Below are positions 51,120 to 59,651 of a stretch of 64,000 nucleotides of DNA, piece after piece (positions within the stretch are counted from its first letter, which is position 1; every line of letters starts with the position of its first letter). Both the position numbers and the translations under genes were made by a program. The DNA is from Gammaproteobacteria bacterium (GTDB lineage Bacteria; Pseudomonadota; Gammaproteobacteria; DSM-16500): contig JACDDU010000001.1 in assembly GCA_013816845.1 (NCBI GenBank), positions 248,001-312,000 of the forward strand, in the 5' to 3' direction. Under the pieces are notes generated by a model. The model saw nothing but the letters and a program-made list of their open reading frames with translations. It was not told the DNA's origin and ran no database searches.

Positions 51120-51629
51120 ATGCATCCCATAAAAAAATTGGCAACCACAGGGCTTGCATGGTTATTTATCGCTATTTTATGCGTGGGCCTTGATCGGTAC
51201 GCTAAATTATGGATGCTCTCAAATTTAAATTTATATGAATCTTTGCCTGTCACTTCTTTTTTTAACTTAACACTTGCTTTTAATACGGGCGCCGCTTTTA
51301 GTTTTTTACATTCCGCTTCAGGATGGCAAAATATTCTTTTTGGTGGCTTAGCCTTTGCAGTTTCAGTTGCCATTATTGTGTGGCTTTCGCGAATATCTGT
51401 TAAAGATCGTTTAACCAGCATGGGTTTAAGTTTTATTTTAGGCGGCGCAATTGGCAATGCGTGGGACCGAATCCAATATGGTTACGTTATAGATTTTTTA
51501 GATTTTCATTGGGGTGATTGGCATTTCGCTATTTTCAATACTGCAGATAGCGCCATTTGCCTGGGTGCCTTCTTATTGTTATTGCAATGGGCGATTGAAG
51601 CATGGGGTAAAAAAAATTCGTCTAAGTAA
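51120..51629 (+). CDS. lspA: Lipoprotein signal peptidase
   Basis: 169 residues from ATG 51120, with AGGA six bases upstream; an earlier TTG at 51081 overlapping ileS is less likely. It cleaves signal peptides of diacylated prolipoproteins in the inner membrane. Four transmembrane helices are visible. Catalytic aspartates lie in GNAWDRIQYGYVIDF and AIFNTADSAI. The usual D-Q-x-x-K near the first helix reads D-R-Y-A-K. Its stop overlaps the end of the convergent hydrolase gene by eight bases. Confidence 0.94.
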   Translation: MHPIKKLATTGLAWLFIAILCVGLDRYAKLWMLSNLNLYESLPVTSFFNLTLAFNTGAAFSFLHSASGWQNILFGGLAFAVSVAIIVWLSRISVKDRLTSMGLSFILGGAIGNAWDRIQYGYVIDFLDFHWGDWHFAIFNTADSAICLGAFLLLLQWAIEAWGKKNSSK

Positions 51630-52746
51630 TTTTTTTAATAAAATTCAGTATACTTTCGACCGTGAAATCAAAGTCAGGATTATAAGTCAAAATTCGACGT
51701 CGATATTTAAGTAATTTGAGTTGATATAAATAATTTGAAACCTGCGTTTCAATGCGGTTGTAAGCGCCATACATCAATTGCGTATTGTGGGGGTGCGATG
51801 CATAGACGAAATCACCGGACTGTCCATAGTGGGGATTGGTCGGAGAGAAGGGTAAGCAAATATGCGAAAATTGTTGAATATGTAGTGCGGGGTAATGGCT
51901 ATTTCTTTGGGTGATGCGTGGATCTCGCGCTACCATCTTTTTCTTAGCGGAATACATTAATAATTCACTGTTCGGTGTCGCATTTTTCATAAAGAAGGCA
52001 AGCGCTTCAGGGGTGGAGATCGTTTCATCATCTTCTGTCGTAATCATGAGCATGGGTGTTGATAGTTTTTTCTTTAGGCTGGTTTGAAGAATGTGTCTGC
52101 CTAGCTTAACCACTTCGATAACAGGATGAAGCGGAACAGATTGATATTTGGCATAATCACTTTCATCCACTTGGGAAATCCATTCAATATGATTTTTTAA
52201 TTGAAAAGTTTGATGCCAACGCATGACGAGATCAACGGGGGTTGCCAGTTTGAAAATGGGTGCAAGCAGGATAAGACCTGCAACATCATCCTTTTCAAAA
52301 GTATGGGCTAGCGCCAAAGCCGCACCGGTCGAAAAGCCCACAATAAAGACCCTATCTACCTTCTCTCGCATTTTTTGCATGCCATAGCGTACTGTCGTAA
52401 GCCAATCATGATAGTTCACTTGTAATAAGTCTTTGGGCTTTGTGCCATGACCAGGAAGAAGAATAGCGAGGCTGGGAATATTCTGTGTTTTTAAGTGGTT
52501 GCTAAACTCTCGTAGTGAAAAAGGGCAGTCTAACAAGCCATGCACTAAGAGCACCCCGCATTTAGACTGATGGGTTGAATTAACTTCAAAAGGAGAATTT
52601 GCTTCTAGAATGACTCGACCGTTTGGGCTATCCAGTTGAATATCATCACGACTTTTTATAATCATCGCCTGGATCAACTCGATATACGATTTGAAAGGCA
52701 AATCATTATTAAAAAGCGGGTATTTCATAATGAAAAGGGGTAACAT
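51622..52746 (-). CDS. Alpha/beta hydrolase (esterase/lipase-like)
   Basis: 374 residues, ATG 52746 (alternative ATG 52728). The core of the alpha/beta hydrolase fold is clear: oxyanion region GVLLVHGLLDCPFS, LLPGHGTKPKDLL, nucleophile elbow VGFSTGAALAL (G-x-S-x-G), and acid in MITTEDDETIS. The catalytic His is probably in the RNSHYPALHIQQFSHI region, which is a long insert compared with monoacylglycerol-lipase-like relatives. No signal peptide. Substrate unknown. The 3' end overlaps lspA on the other strand. Confidence 0.82.
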   Translation of the reverse strand: MLPLFIMKYPLFNNDLPFKSYIELIQAMIIKSRDDIQLDSPNGRVILEANSPFEVNSTHQSKCGVLLVHGLLDCPFSLREFSNHLKTQNIPSLAILLPGHGTKPKDLLQVNYHDWLTTVRYGMQKMREKVDRVFIVGFSTGAALALAHTFEKDDVAGLILLAPIFKLATPVDLVMRWHQTFQLKNHIEWISQVDESDYAKYQSVPLHPVIEVVKLGRHILQTSLKKKLSTPMLMITTEDDETISTPEALAFFMKNATPNSELLMYSAKKKMVARDPRITQRNSHYPALHIQQFSHICLPFSPTNPHYGQSGDFVYASHPHNTQLMYGAYNRIETQVSNYLYQLKLLKYRRRILTYNPDFDFTVESILNFIKKIT

Positions 52747-52749
52747 AAG

Positions 52750-52777
52750 TTGCCAAACATACTATCCAATCTATAAT
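52750..52777 (+). promoter_or_regulatory. Sigma-70-type promoter for the IcmD-like gene
   Basis: TTGCCA (52750-52755) and TATAAT (52772-52777) with a 16-bp spacer, about 35 bp before the start codon at 52813. Confidence 0.6.
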
Positions 52778-52812
52778 AAATTACCCAAAATGCCAAATAT
52801 TCGACGTCCGCT

Positions 52813-53142
52813 ATGTTAAAAATATTGATTGCTATTTTAGTTTTTTGCGTGATTAATGCGCAGGCTTTTGCAGAAGAAGCTTCCTTAAGTCTAGGCCGCG
52901 TTGCAGAAAACTTGATGGAGCCTGTAGGGTTGTTGTCCGATTTTGTTAACGTTGCTTGTTTTGCAATTGGCGTTGCTTTTCTTTTTACTTCACTCATTAA
53001 ATATGCTGAACATAAAAGAAGTCCGACGATGGTACCAATCAGTACCGTTGTTTTTTTGGTTGTTGCGGGTACACTTTTAGTTCTATTGCCATTTTTAAGT
53101 TTGTTTGCTGAAGGTGGCGTTCGTTATGCAATTTTTAAATAA
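52813..53142 (+). CDS. IcmD/DotP-like type IVB secretion membrane protein
   Basis: 109 residues. A signal peptide (MLKILIAILVFCVINAQAFA) is followed by a short periplasmic segment and two membrane helices (FVNVACFAIGVAFLFTSLIK and VVFLVVAGTLLVLLPFLSLF). Between them AEHKRSPTMVPIST matches the K-x-H-K-x-x-P-T-x-(V/I)-P-I/L motif that, from memory, marks the IcmD/DotP and IcmC/DotE pair of Dot/Icm proteins. These are small inner-membrane parts of the type IVB apparatus. It is not in the usual icm cluster, so it may be a paralogue. It is followed after 29 bp by a lipoprotein gene. Confidence 0.65.
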   Translation: MLKILIAILVFCVINAQAFAEEASLSLGRVAENLMEPVGLLSDFVNVACFAIGVAFLFTSLIKYAEHKRSPTMVPISTVVFLVVAGTLLVLLPFLSLFAEGGVRYAIFK

Positions 53143-53171
53143 AAATTAAACTCAATGTGGAATGGTTGCTC

Positions 53172-53630
53172 ATGCTTAAAATTAATCGAGTTGTTTTAAT
53201 CGTTTTATCACTTTTTTGTTTATCAGCTTGCCAAGATAAATATACTTTTTCATACCTCATGACCCATCCTACGTTTACCACGAAAGAAGCCATGCGCTGT
53301 GATGCAATGCTTAATAAATCGCCCAGTGCAGCCACGCAATGTCAGCGTGTTGATGAAGCTGCGGGTTTAATTATTGCAGTGTTAAAAGAGCAACAAATGG
53401 ATCCGGAAGCTTTCGGCCAAAAAATTATGAGTGCAGAAGCAGAATTAGTTGAGATCAAACTTAAGCTAAAAGTCGCTAAGGGAAACCTTGAAACACTACA
53501 AAAAAATAATACCGACCCGCTTGCATTAAAAGCAATGCGAACCGAAAGTGCTGCCTTAAAATCCATGTGTCGAGATCAAAATGATAAAGTAAAAACGATG
53601 CTAGCGATTGTTGGAATGGGCCGCCCTTAA
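53172..53630 (+). CDS. Lipoprotein, EexN/T4SS-associated type
   Basis: 152 residues from ATG 53172; an upstream GTG (53157) would put five residues before the signal. Residues 1-19 are a lipoprotein signal with lipobox LSAC. The mature part begins QDKYTFSYLMTHPTFTTKEA and has a Y-L-x-x-H-P-x-x...C...C pattern recalling EexN-type lipoproteins encoded near type IV secretion genes. The second half is a coiled coil (AEAELVEIKLKLKVAKGNLE). It forms an operon with the IcmD-like gene. A specific role is not known. Confidence 0.6.
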   Translation: MLKINRVVLIVLSLFCLSACQDKYTFSYLMTHPTFTTKEAMRCDAMLNKSPSAATQCQRVDEAAGLIIAVLKEQQMDPEAFGQKIMSAEAELVEIKLKLKVAKGNLETLQKNNTDPLALKAMRTESAALKSMCRDQNDKVKTMLAIVGMGRP

Positions 53631-53645
53631 TTGGATCGGATATTA

Positions 53646-53673
53646 AAGGGGATTGCTTCAACGGGTTCCCCTT
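53646..53673. terminator. Possible terminator hairpin
   Basis: AAGGGGA (53646-53652) pairs with TCCCCTT (53667-53673) around a 14-nt loop, just after the lipoprotein stop. The T-tract is short. The remaining 190 bp to rlmH show nothing else. Confidence 0.45.
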
Positions 53674-53862
53674 GATTGTCTAAACGATTTGCTGTCCCTT
53701 CAGAGCTGAATGTTTCTTTAATTCTTTACTGCGAATGACTTGTTGCCATCGCTATCACTTGTCAAATAACAAGTACTAATTTATGGGCTTTGTTTTTATA
53801 GGTTGTGACTTGAAAGAGTTTGCAAATCCCAATTTGATAGTTAAATTTCAGAATGAAAAGTT

Positions 53863-54324
53863 CTATCGATGATACGGATGATTTTTAGTTAACGTATAGG
53901 CTCGATAAATTTGCTCAGCAATGAGAATGCGCACCAGTTGATGAGGAAAAGTTAAAGGGGAAAGAGACCATTTTACTTCTGCCTGTTTGATGCAAGATGC
54001 GTGTAACCCATCTGCGCCACCAACCAGTAAATCAATGGTTTGACCGCGTGATAACCAAGCTGCAAGCTTCTGGGCAAACTCCTCAGTACTAAACGCCTTC
54101 CCGGTTCGATCGAGAGCTACAATAATATGATCACTTCGCATGGCTGCAAGTAATTTATGACTTTCCTGCTCCATCATTACCTTAGCGTCGCCTTTAGCTT
54201 TGCAAGGTGGTATTTCAATTAATTCTAAGTTGTAAGGCGCGGATAAGCGCTGGGCGTACTCATTGAAGCCTTGGTGAATCCAAGGCTTCGCTTTATGAGT
54301 AATGGTTAATAATCGGATCGCCAT
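53863..54324 (-). CDS. rlmH: 23S rRNA (pseudouridine1915-N3)-methyltransferase RlmH
   Basis: 153 residues from ATG 54324 (MAIRLLTI); a longer frame from 54375 adds residues not seen in the family. It is a SPOUT methyltransferase acting on helix 69 of assembled ribosomes. The AdoMet knot is visible in DLLVGGADGLHASC and the C-terminal LSPLTFPHQLVRILIAEQIY, and the family end KNHPYHR is present. The stop of rsfS is 11 bp upstream. The order nadD-rsfS-rlmH is conserved in gammaproteobacteria. Confidence 0.94.
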   Translation of the reverse strand: MAIRLLTITHKAKPWIHQGFNEYAQRLSAPYNLELIEIPPCKAKGDAKVMMEQESHKLLAAMRSDHIIVALDRTGKAFSTEEFAQKLAAWLSRGQTIDLLVGGADGLHASCIKQAEVKWSLSPLTFPHQLVRILIAEQIYRAYTLTKNHPYHR

Positions 54325-54335
54325 AAAAGAAACAA

Positions 54336-54683
54336 TTAACCTTTCGATTCTCGCATGACGACGACGGGTTCCCACAAATCTTCTAAGCTATAAAATGAAC
54401 GGGTTGCTGCCAACATGACATGAACCACGACATCGCCCAAATCCACTAAAATCCATTCACTTGTGCGCTCACCTTCCATGCGAACAAATGATGCATCATG
54501 GGCTTTTGCCTGTCTTGCAACTTCATCGGCGAGTGCTTTAACGTGGCGTGTGGAACGTCCTGTACACATGATCATATAATCAGTAATAGACGTTAAATCA
54601 CGGACATCCATTTCAACAACTTCAATTCCCTTTAATTCATCAAGGGCCGATAAGGCAATATCACGTAATGTTTCAGATTTCAT
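54336..54683 (-). CDS. rsfS: Ribosome silencing factor RsfS
   Basis: 115 residues. It binds uL14 on the 50S subunit and blocks subunit joining in starvation. Family sequence is clear: ALDELKGIEVVEMDVRDLTS, then TDYMIMCTGRSTRHVKALAD, the G-x-x-x-x-E-W-I-L-V-D-L-G-D-V-V-V-H motif (SEWILVDLGDVVVHVM) and YSLEDLW near the end. Full length. Lies between nadD (72 bp upstream) and rlmH. Confidence 0.94.
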   Translation of the reverse strand: MKSETLRDIALSALDELKGIEVVEMDVRDLTSITDYMIMCTGRSTRHVKALADEVARQAKAHDASFVRMEGERTSEWILVDLGDVVVHVMLAATRSFYSLEDLWEPVVVMRESKG

Positions 54684-54755
54684 ATGTTAAGTTTCCTCTT
54701 TTCTGCCCGACATTTTGCGTAAACTTCATCCTTAGTTCAATTCATTATTTTCTGA

Positions 54756-55412
54756 CTAATGTTTGCTCAAGTGATAAATCCCTTGTTCTTGTATGTAATC
54801 GTATACTTGGTCAGGTAATAAAAAGCGAGGATTTCGCCCCACAGCGATCTGTTTGCGAATGTCTGTCGCTGAAATATCAAGTGCCGTAATAGGTCGAAGT
54901 AGGATGCCGCCAGCCATGTTTTCGTGAATAAAAGAAATTTCATGCTGGAGTCTTTCCTTAACTAAATCAGCAACAATGCCTGTTTCTGGAAGCTGATATT
55001 GTGGACGATGGGCGATGATGATGTGGGCTTGTTTTAATATTTCTTCATAACGATGCCAGCTTGGAAAACCTAAGAAAGCATCAATACCAATAATCAAACA
55101 AAGCGGCGTATTTGCAAATTCTTCGTGCAAGTCAAATAATGTATCAATCATGTAAGAAGGCGATTGACGGCGAATTTCTCGATCGTCAGCAAAGAGCTCC
55201 GGTGCGCCGACGACTGCACATTGGACCATTTTTAAACGTTGTAAAGGACTCGCGCTAGGAAGTTTCCGATGGACAGGTTGGAAGCATGGGAGAATATGAA
55301 CTTTAGCCAGATCCAACATTTCATATAATTCGAGCGCCATTCTTAAATGGCCCATATGAATAGGATCGAAAGTGCCGCCTAAAATGCCGATTGCTTTATG
55401 TGTTTGATGCAT
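54756..55412 (-). CDS. nadD: Nicotinate-nucleotide adenylyltransferase
   Basis: 218 residues. It converts nicotinate mononucleotide and ATP to deamido-NAD. The nucleotidyltransferase motif GILGGTFDPIHMGHLRM is at the N-terminus. The I-G-x-D-A-F-L-G-F-P-x-W motif and the late ISATDIRKQIAVGR (S-x-T-x-x-R) are present. Length is typical (213 in E. coli). It follows holA by about 60 bp and precedes rsfS. Confidence 0.95.
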   Translation of the reverse strand: MHQTHKAIGILGGTFDPIHMGHLRMALELYEMLDLAKVHILPCFQPVHRKLPSASPLQRLKMVQCAVVGAPELFADDREIRRQSPSYMIDTLFDLHEEFANTPLCLIIGIDAFLGFPSWHRYEEILKQAHIIIAHRPQYQLPETGIVADLVKERLQHEISFIHENMAGGILLRPITALDISATDIRKQIAVGRNPRFLLPDQVYDYIQEQGIYHLSKH

Positions 55413-55473
55413 AGGCCTTTTGTATGCAAGTTAGCTTGCAATCATTATTATATTATACCCTAATCAGGGTAGG

Positions 55474-56475
55474 TTACATTGCAAATCGTAGGCAAAATAA
55501 TTGCAATGCTTGCCAAATATTACCTTGCTTCAATCCTTTAATTGTTTTATCAATCTCCGTAATCGCCAATAATAAGTCAGTACAAGTTGTTGCGGACATG
55601 CGAGTTAAAAATTGTCGGACACTTATTTTACGTTGCATAAAAATACGATATTGTTGACATAATTTTTCAAACGCTTGACCTTCTTTTTCTTTTTGAAAAA
55701 GTTCATGCATGACTCTTATCTCGCGCGTCATTGACCATACAATCATGAGCGGTTCTGTCCCTTCTTTTTTCAACATCTCTAAAATGTAGAGCGCTTGTTT
55801 GGTATCGCCACTGAGGAGAGCGTCAGTTAGATGGAATACTGTAAATCGAGATTCATCGGTAATGATTTCGTTTAGACGGGTTGCAGTAATTTCGCCTTCA
55901 AGCTGCATTAAATAAAGTTTTTCAAGGGTCTGCAAAGCAGCAGCAACATTACCAAAAGCAAATTGAGCGAGTAATTGCACGGCTTCAGCATGCAAGTTTA
56001 ATTTATATTTACGCGCGCGCGTGACGATCCACTGATGTAACTTATCCGGCGTAAGGGGCCATAAAGTGATAACAACGGCTTTTTTTTCTAATTGTTTATA
56101 CCATTCGCTTTTCTCAATTTTAGCATCGAGTTTATCAAGTTCAATTAGCAAAACCTGCCCTGGGGGAATAGCTTTCCCATACTCTTGCAATAAATCCCCA
56201 GCAAATTTAGTGGGTAAATGCGTGCGACAATCCAATTCAATAAGACGCGATTCGGCAAGTAAGGAGTGCGTATACAAATGACCGTGCAAGTCTTGCCAGT
56301 CTGCAGTTGATGCTGGGGCTAAGCGCACTCGCTCAGTAACCTGGCATCGTTTAGCAGCTTTTCGAATAGCGGATAACGTTTCTTGTCTCAGTTGAAATTC
56401 TTCGCCGCTGACAATATAAACTGACGCAAGCGTTTGAGCTAAGTGTTGTTCTAACTGAAAATAAGTAAGTTTCAT
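55474..56475 (-). CDS. holA: DNA polymerase III subunit delta
   Basis: 333 residues. Delta opens the beta sliding clamp within the clamp loader. The N-terminal domain (VYIVSGEEFQLRQETLSAIR) matches the family's Y-L-l-x-G-x-E motif. The middle P-L-T-P-D-K-L-H-Q-W-I and the C-terminal collar helices also fit. Length is close to E. coli HolA (343). The start overlaps the lptE stop by four bases (ATGA-type coupling). Confidence 0.9.
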   Translation of the reverse strand: MKLTYFQLEQHLAQTLASVYIVSGEEFQLRQETLSAIRKAAKRCQVTERVRLAPASTADWQDLHGHLYTHSLLAESRLIELDCRTHLPTKFAGDLLQEYGKAIPPGQVLLIELDKLDAKIEKSEWYKQLEKKAVVITLWPLTPDKLHQWIVTRARKYKLNLHAEAVQLLAQFAFGNVAAALQTLEKLYLMQLEGEITATRLNEIITDESRFTVFHLTDALLSGDTKQALYILEMLKKEGTEPLMIVWSMTREIRVMHELFQKEKEGQAFEKLCQQYRIFMQRKISVRQFLTRMSATTCTDLLLAITEIDKTIKGLKQGNIWQALQLFCLRFAM

Positions 56476-57008
56476 GGCAAATGCTGTGAAGCTGCAAAAT
56501 TAGAAAGCATGGTCGTTACCTGTTGAGAGGAGATACGATTCATAATGCCATAAGCAAGTGAACGACGCATTTGTTGATAATATAAATTAGCTTCATTACT
56601 TGTTCCTAAAATTTGATTGGACTGAATCGTAATAACGCGTGCTTCTTGTAACATTTGTGCAGGTAAAATAACTTTGCCGGCAGAATCGGTAATTTGAAAA
56701 ATGACTGTAGTTTTTAAGTGATATTGACGGGTTTGCTGAGTGCTGCTCACGCTTAATAAATCTTCAGTCGTTTGATCTTGCATAATCACTAAGATCGTCT
56801 CAGCCTCTTGCGGGGAAGCAACGAGTTGTACTTTGGACATTTTCAAATAGGATTGTAAGCTCCGTGCTAAATAACCATACGGATCTGAAGATTGTAAATA
56901 CATTCGCTTTAAAGGCTTCGCTAATTGCATCTGTCCTTGCAAATGAAATCCGCACGCTGAAAGCATCAGCGTAAAGAACACAATCCCTATCACAGAAAAA
57001 AGTTTCAT
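56472..57008 (-). CDS. lptE: LPS-assembly lipoprotein LptE
   Basis: 178 residues. Lipoprotein signal (VFFTLMLSAC) followed directly by GFHLQG, the hallmark of LptE. LptE plugs the LptD barrel that inserts lipopolysaccharide into the outer leaflet. The body is alpha/beta with the expected late YYQQMRRSLAYGIMNRIS helix. Position between leuS and holA is the standard gammaproteobacterial order. Confidence 0.93.
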   Translation of the reverse strand: MKLFSVIGIVFFTLMLSACGFHLQGQMQLAKPLKRMYLQSSDPYGYLARSLQSYLKMSKVQLVASPQEAETILVIMQDQTTEDLLSVSSTQQTRQYHLKTTVIFQITDSAGKVILPAQMLQEARVITIQSNQILGTSNEANLYYQQMRRSLAYGIMNRISSQQVTTMLSNFAASQHLP

Positions 57009-57140
57009 GGCAAGCCTTAATGATGATTCAACTCGGAAGCTGTGTTTTTTTATTTACTTAAAAGCAGGAATTGTTACGCAAGCTATTCAGGGTTGTTATG
57101 TAGCGCGACCCGACTTAGTTTATGCAACAATTCTTAAAAA

Positions 57141-59633
57141 TTATTGCGCCGTTACAATGTTCACTAACTTCCCGGGGACAATAATAATTTTCTTGATGTC
57201 TTTTCCCTCGATCAATTGACTGACTTTGGGATCAGTTTTGACAGCTTCTTCAATAACATCTGTAGCAGCATCGTGCGCAACTCGAATGCGACTACGTAAT
57301 TTTCCATTAATCTGTACAACTAATTCAATGGTTTCAACCTTAAATACAATTGGACTTGATCGCGGCCATGGTGCATCTAAAATAGTGTTGCCATAGTTTA
57401 ATTCCACCCACAGTTGATGCGTAAGGTGGGGTGTAATAGGCGCAAGTAAGCGCAACAAAATACTTAATCCTTTTTGAATAACAATCTCACGAATATCAAT
57501 CTTTTGCGGATTGTGAGTGGATTCAATTTTGTTAAGTAAATTGAAAATTTTCATGCAACCCGAAACAACGGTATTAAATTGCTGACGTTCAAAATCGTAT
57601 TTTGCTTGATCGAGGACAACATAAATTTGGCGAAATAAATCAACTTGCATGGGATCTGCATTTTCCCAATGGGTTGAACCGAAGGCGTTTGATTCAGGAA
57701 GCATATTTTGCTTTTGAACTAGTTCACGATGCTCGTAAGCGTAACTCCACAAGCGTTTTAAAAAACGATGCGCACCTTCTACACCACTATCTGACCATTC
57801 TAAACTCTGTTCAGGGGGTGCGGCAAACATAATGAAAAGACGCACAGTGTCTGCACCATATTGATCAATTAAGGCTTGGGGATCAACTGTGTTGCCTTTT
57901 GATTTCGACATCTTCTGGCCTTGGTTTAGCACCATCCCTTGCGAAAGTAATCGCGTAAAGGGTTCATCGCTATGAATCAAGCCTTCATCACGCATCAGCT
58001 TGTGAAAGAAGCGTGCATAAAGTAAATGTAAAACAGCATGTTCAATCCCGCCGACATATTGATCGACAGGCAGCCAATAATTGGCCCGTGCATCTAGCAT
58101 AGCTTTATTTTGTTTTTTACAAGTTAATCGCGCGTAATACCAAGAAGACTCCACAAAGGTATCAAATGTGTCAGTTTCACGTTCAGCAGGACCGCCACAG
58201 TGGGGGCAGGTTGTATCAATAAATTGTCGTGATGTTTTAAGGGGTGATTTCACGCCATCAAATTTTACATCCTCAGGTAACACAACAGGTAAGTCTTTTT
58301 CGGGAACGCCTTGCGCACCACATTTTTGACAGTAAATAATAGGAATGGGCGCACCCCAATAACGTTGACGTGCAATACTCCAATCTCTTAAGCGATAATG
58401 AACTTTGCAAATCCCTTTTTTTTCTTCAGTGAGTTTATGATTAATAGCGTCTTTAGCAGATTTGGATTCCATGCCAGTGAATTCATCAGAATCAATTAAA
58501 ATTCCTTCATCACCATAAGCTGCTTGATTAAAATCCCATTCCCTATTAGGCGGGAGGATGACGGGTTTAATTTCAATTTGATATTTTTTAGCTAATTCAA
58601 AATCCCGTTCGTCATGTGCGGGGACGCCCATCAAAGCGCCTGAGCCATATTCTTGTAGGACAAAATTTGCGACCCAAATAGGAATCGGAAGACCTGTTAG
58701 GGGATGAATTGCGTTTAGGTTTAAAGGGATGCCACGTTTTTCCATCGTTGCCATGTCAGCTTCTGCGACTTTAATGTTACGACATTCTTCTACAAATTGA
58801 GCCAACTGCGGATTACGCGAGACCATTTTTTTACTGAGTGGATGTTGTGCTGCTACTGCAATAAACGTTACGCCATATAAAGTATCGGGACGTGTAGTAT
58901 AAACCGTCAAGGGATCCTGATCTTCTACTTCAAATTGAATTTCGATGCCTTCCGAGCGACCTATCCAGTTGCGTTGCATGGTTTTGACTTGTTGGGGCCA
59001 GTGGGGGAGTTGATCAATATCACGCAACAACTCTTCAGCATAATCGGTTATTTTTAAAAACCATTGTGGAATTTGACGACGTTCAACTAGTGCTCCGGAC
59101 CGCCAACCTCGGCCATTCACGACTTGTTCATTTGCGAGAACAGTTTCGTCTACGGGGTCCCAATTGACTTCTGCATTTTTACGATAAATCAATCCCTTCT
59201 TATAAAGCTGTAAAAAGAACCACTGCTCCCATCGATAGTAACTTGGGTCACACGTTGCAAATTCACGTGTCCAATCATAAGCGAAACCCATCCGGTTCAT
59301 TTGTTGTCGGATATGCGCGATGTTTTTTTTTGTCCAAACTGCAGGGGCGATTTTATTGGCAATGGCTGCATTTTCAGCGGGTAAACCAAATGCGTCCCAA
59401 CTCATCGGTTGCAATACATTTTTTCCTAACATGTATTGGTAGCGAGAGATCACGTCACCAATTGTATAGTTACGAACATGTCCCATATGAAGGCTACCGC
59501 TAGGGTAGGGCATCATACTTAAACAATAGAATTTTTCTTTATTAAAATCTTCGACGGCTAAGAAAGCATTGGTTTCTTGCCAGAAGCGCTGCGTATTCAT
59601 TTCAACGTTTTGCGGTTGATACTGCTCTTCCAT
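57141..59633 (-). CDS. leuS: Leucyl-tRNA synthetase
   Basis: 830 residues. Class I synthetase: HIGH region PYPSGSLHMGHVRNYTIGD, KMSKS in GQKMSKSKGNTVDP, editing domain with the T-rich TRPDTLYGVTFIAVAA and the GVPAHDERDFELAKKY motif, zinc site CQKCGA...CPHCGG. The C-terminal domain ends IKKIIIVPGKLVNIV, the family signature. Full length. The ORF lies 18 bp after lnt, so lnt-leuS-lptE-holA is likely one leftward operon. Confidence 0.97.
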   Translation of the reverse strand: MEEQYQPQNVEMNTQRFWQETNAFLAVEDFNKEKFYCLSMMPYPSGSLHMGHVRNYTIGDVISRYQYMLGKNVLQPMSWDAFGLPAENAAIANKIAPAVWTKKNIAHIRQQMNRMGFAYDWTREFATCDPSYYRWEQWFFLQLYKKGLIYRKNAEVNWDPVDETVLANEQVVNGRGWRSGALVERRQIPQWFLKITDYAEELLRDIDQLPHWPQQVKTMQRNWIGRSEGIEIQFEVEDQDPLTVYTTRPDTLYGVTFIAVAAQHPLSKKMVSRNPQLAQFVEECRNIKVAEADMATMEKRGIPLNLNAIHPLTGLPIPIWVANFVLQEYGSGALMGVPAHDERDFELAKKYQIEIKPVILPPNREWDFNQAAYGDEGILIDSDEFTGMESKSAKDAINHKLTEEKKGICKVHYRLRDWSIARQRYWGAPIPIIYCQKCGAQGVPEKDLPVVLPEDVKFDGVKSPLKTSRQFIDTTCPHCGGPAERETDTFDTFVESSWYYARLTCKKQNKAMLDARANYWLPVDQYVGGIEHAVLHLLYARFFHKLMRDEGLIHSDEPFTRLLSQGMVLNQGQKMSKSKGNTVDPQALIDQYGADTVRLFIMFAAPPEQSLEWSDSGVEGAHRFLKRLWSYAYEHRELVQKQNMLPESNAFGSTHWENADPMQVDLFRQIYVVLDQAKYDFERQQFNTVVSGCMKIFNLLNKIESTHNPQKIDIREIVIQKGLSILLRLLAPITPHLTHQLWVELNYGNTILDAPWPRSSPIVFKVETIELVVQINGKLRSRIRVAHDAATDVIEEAVKTDPKVSQLIEGKDIKKIIIVPGKLVNIVTAQ

Positions 59634-59651
59634 TATGTGCTCGCTATATTA

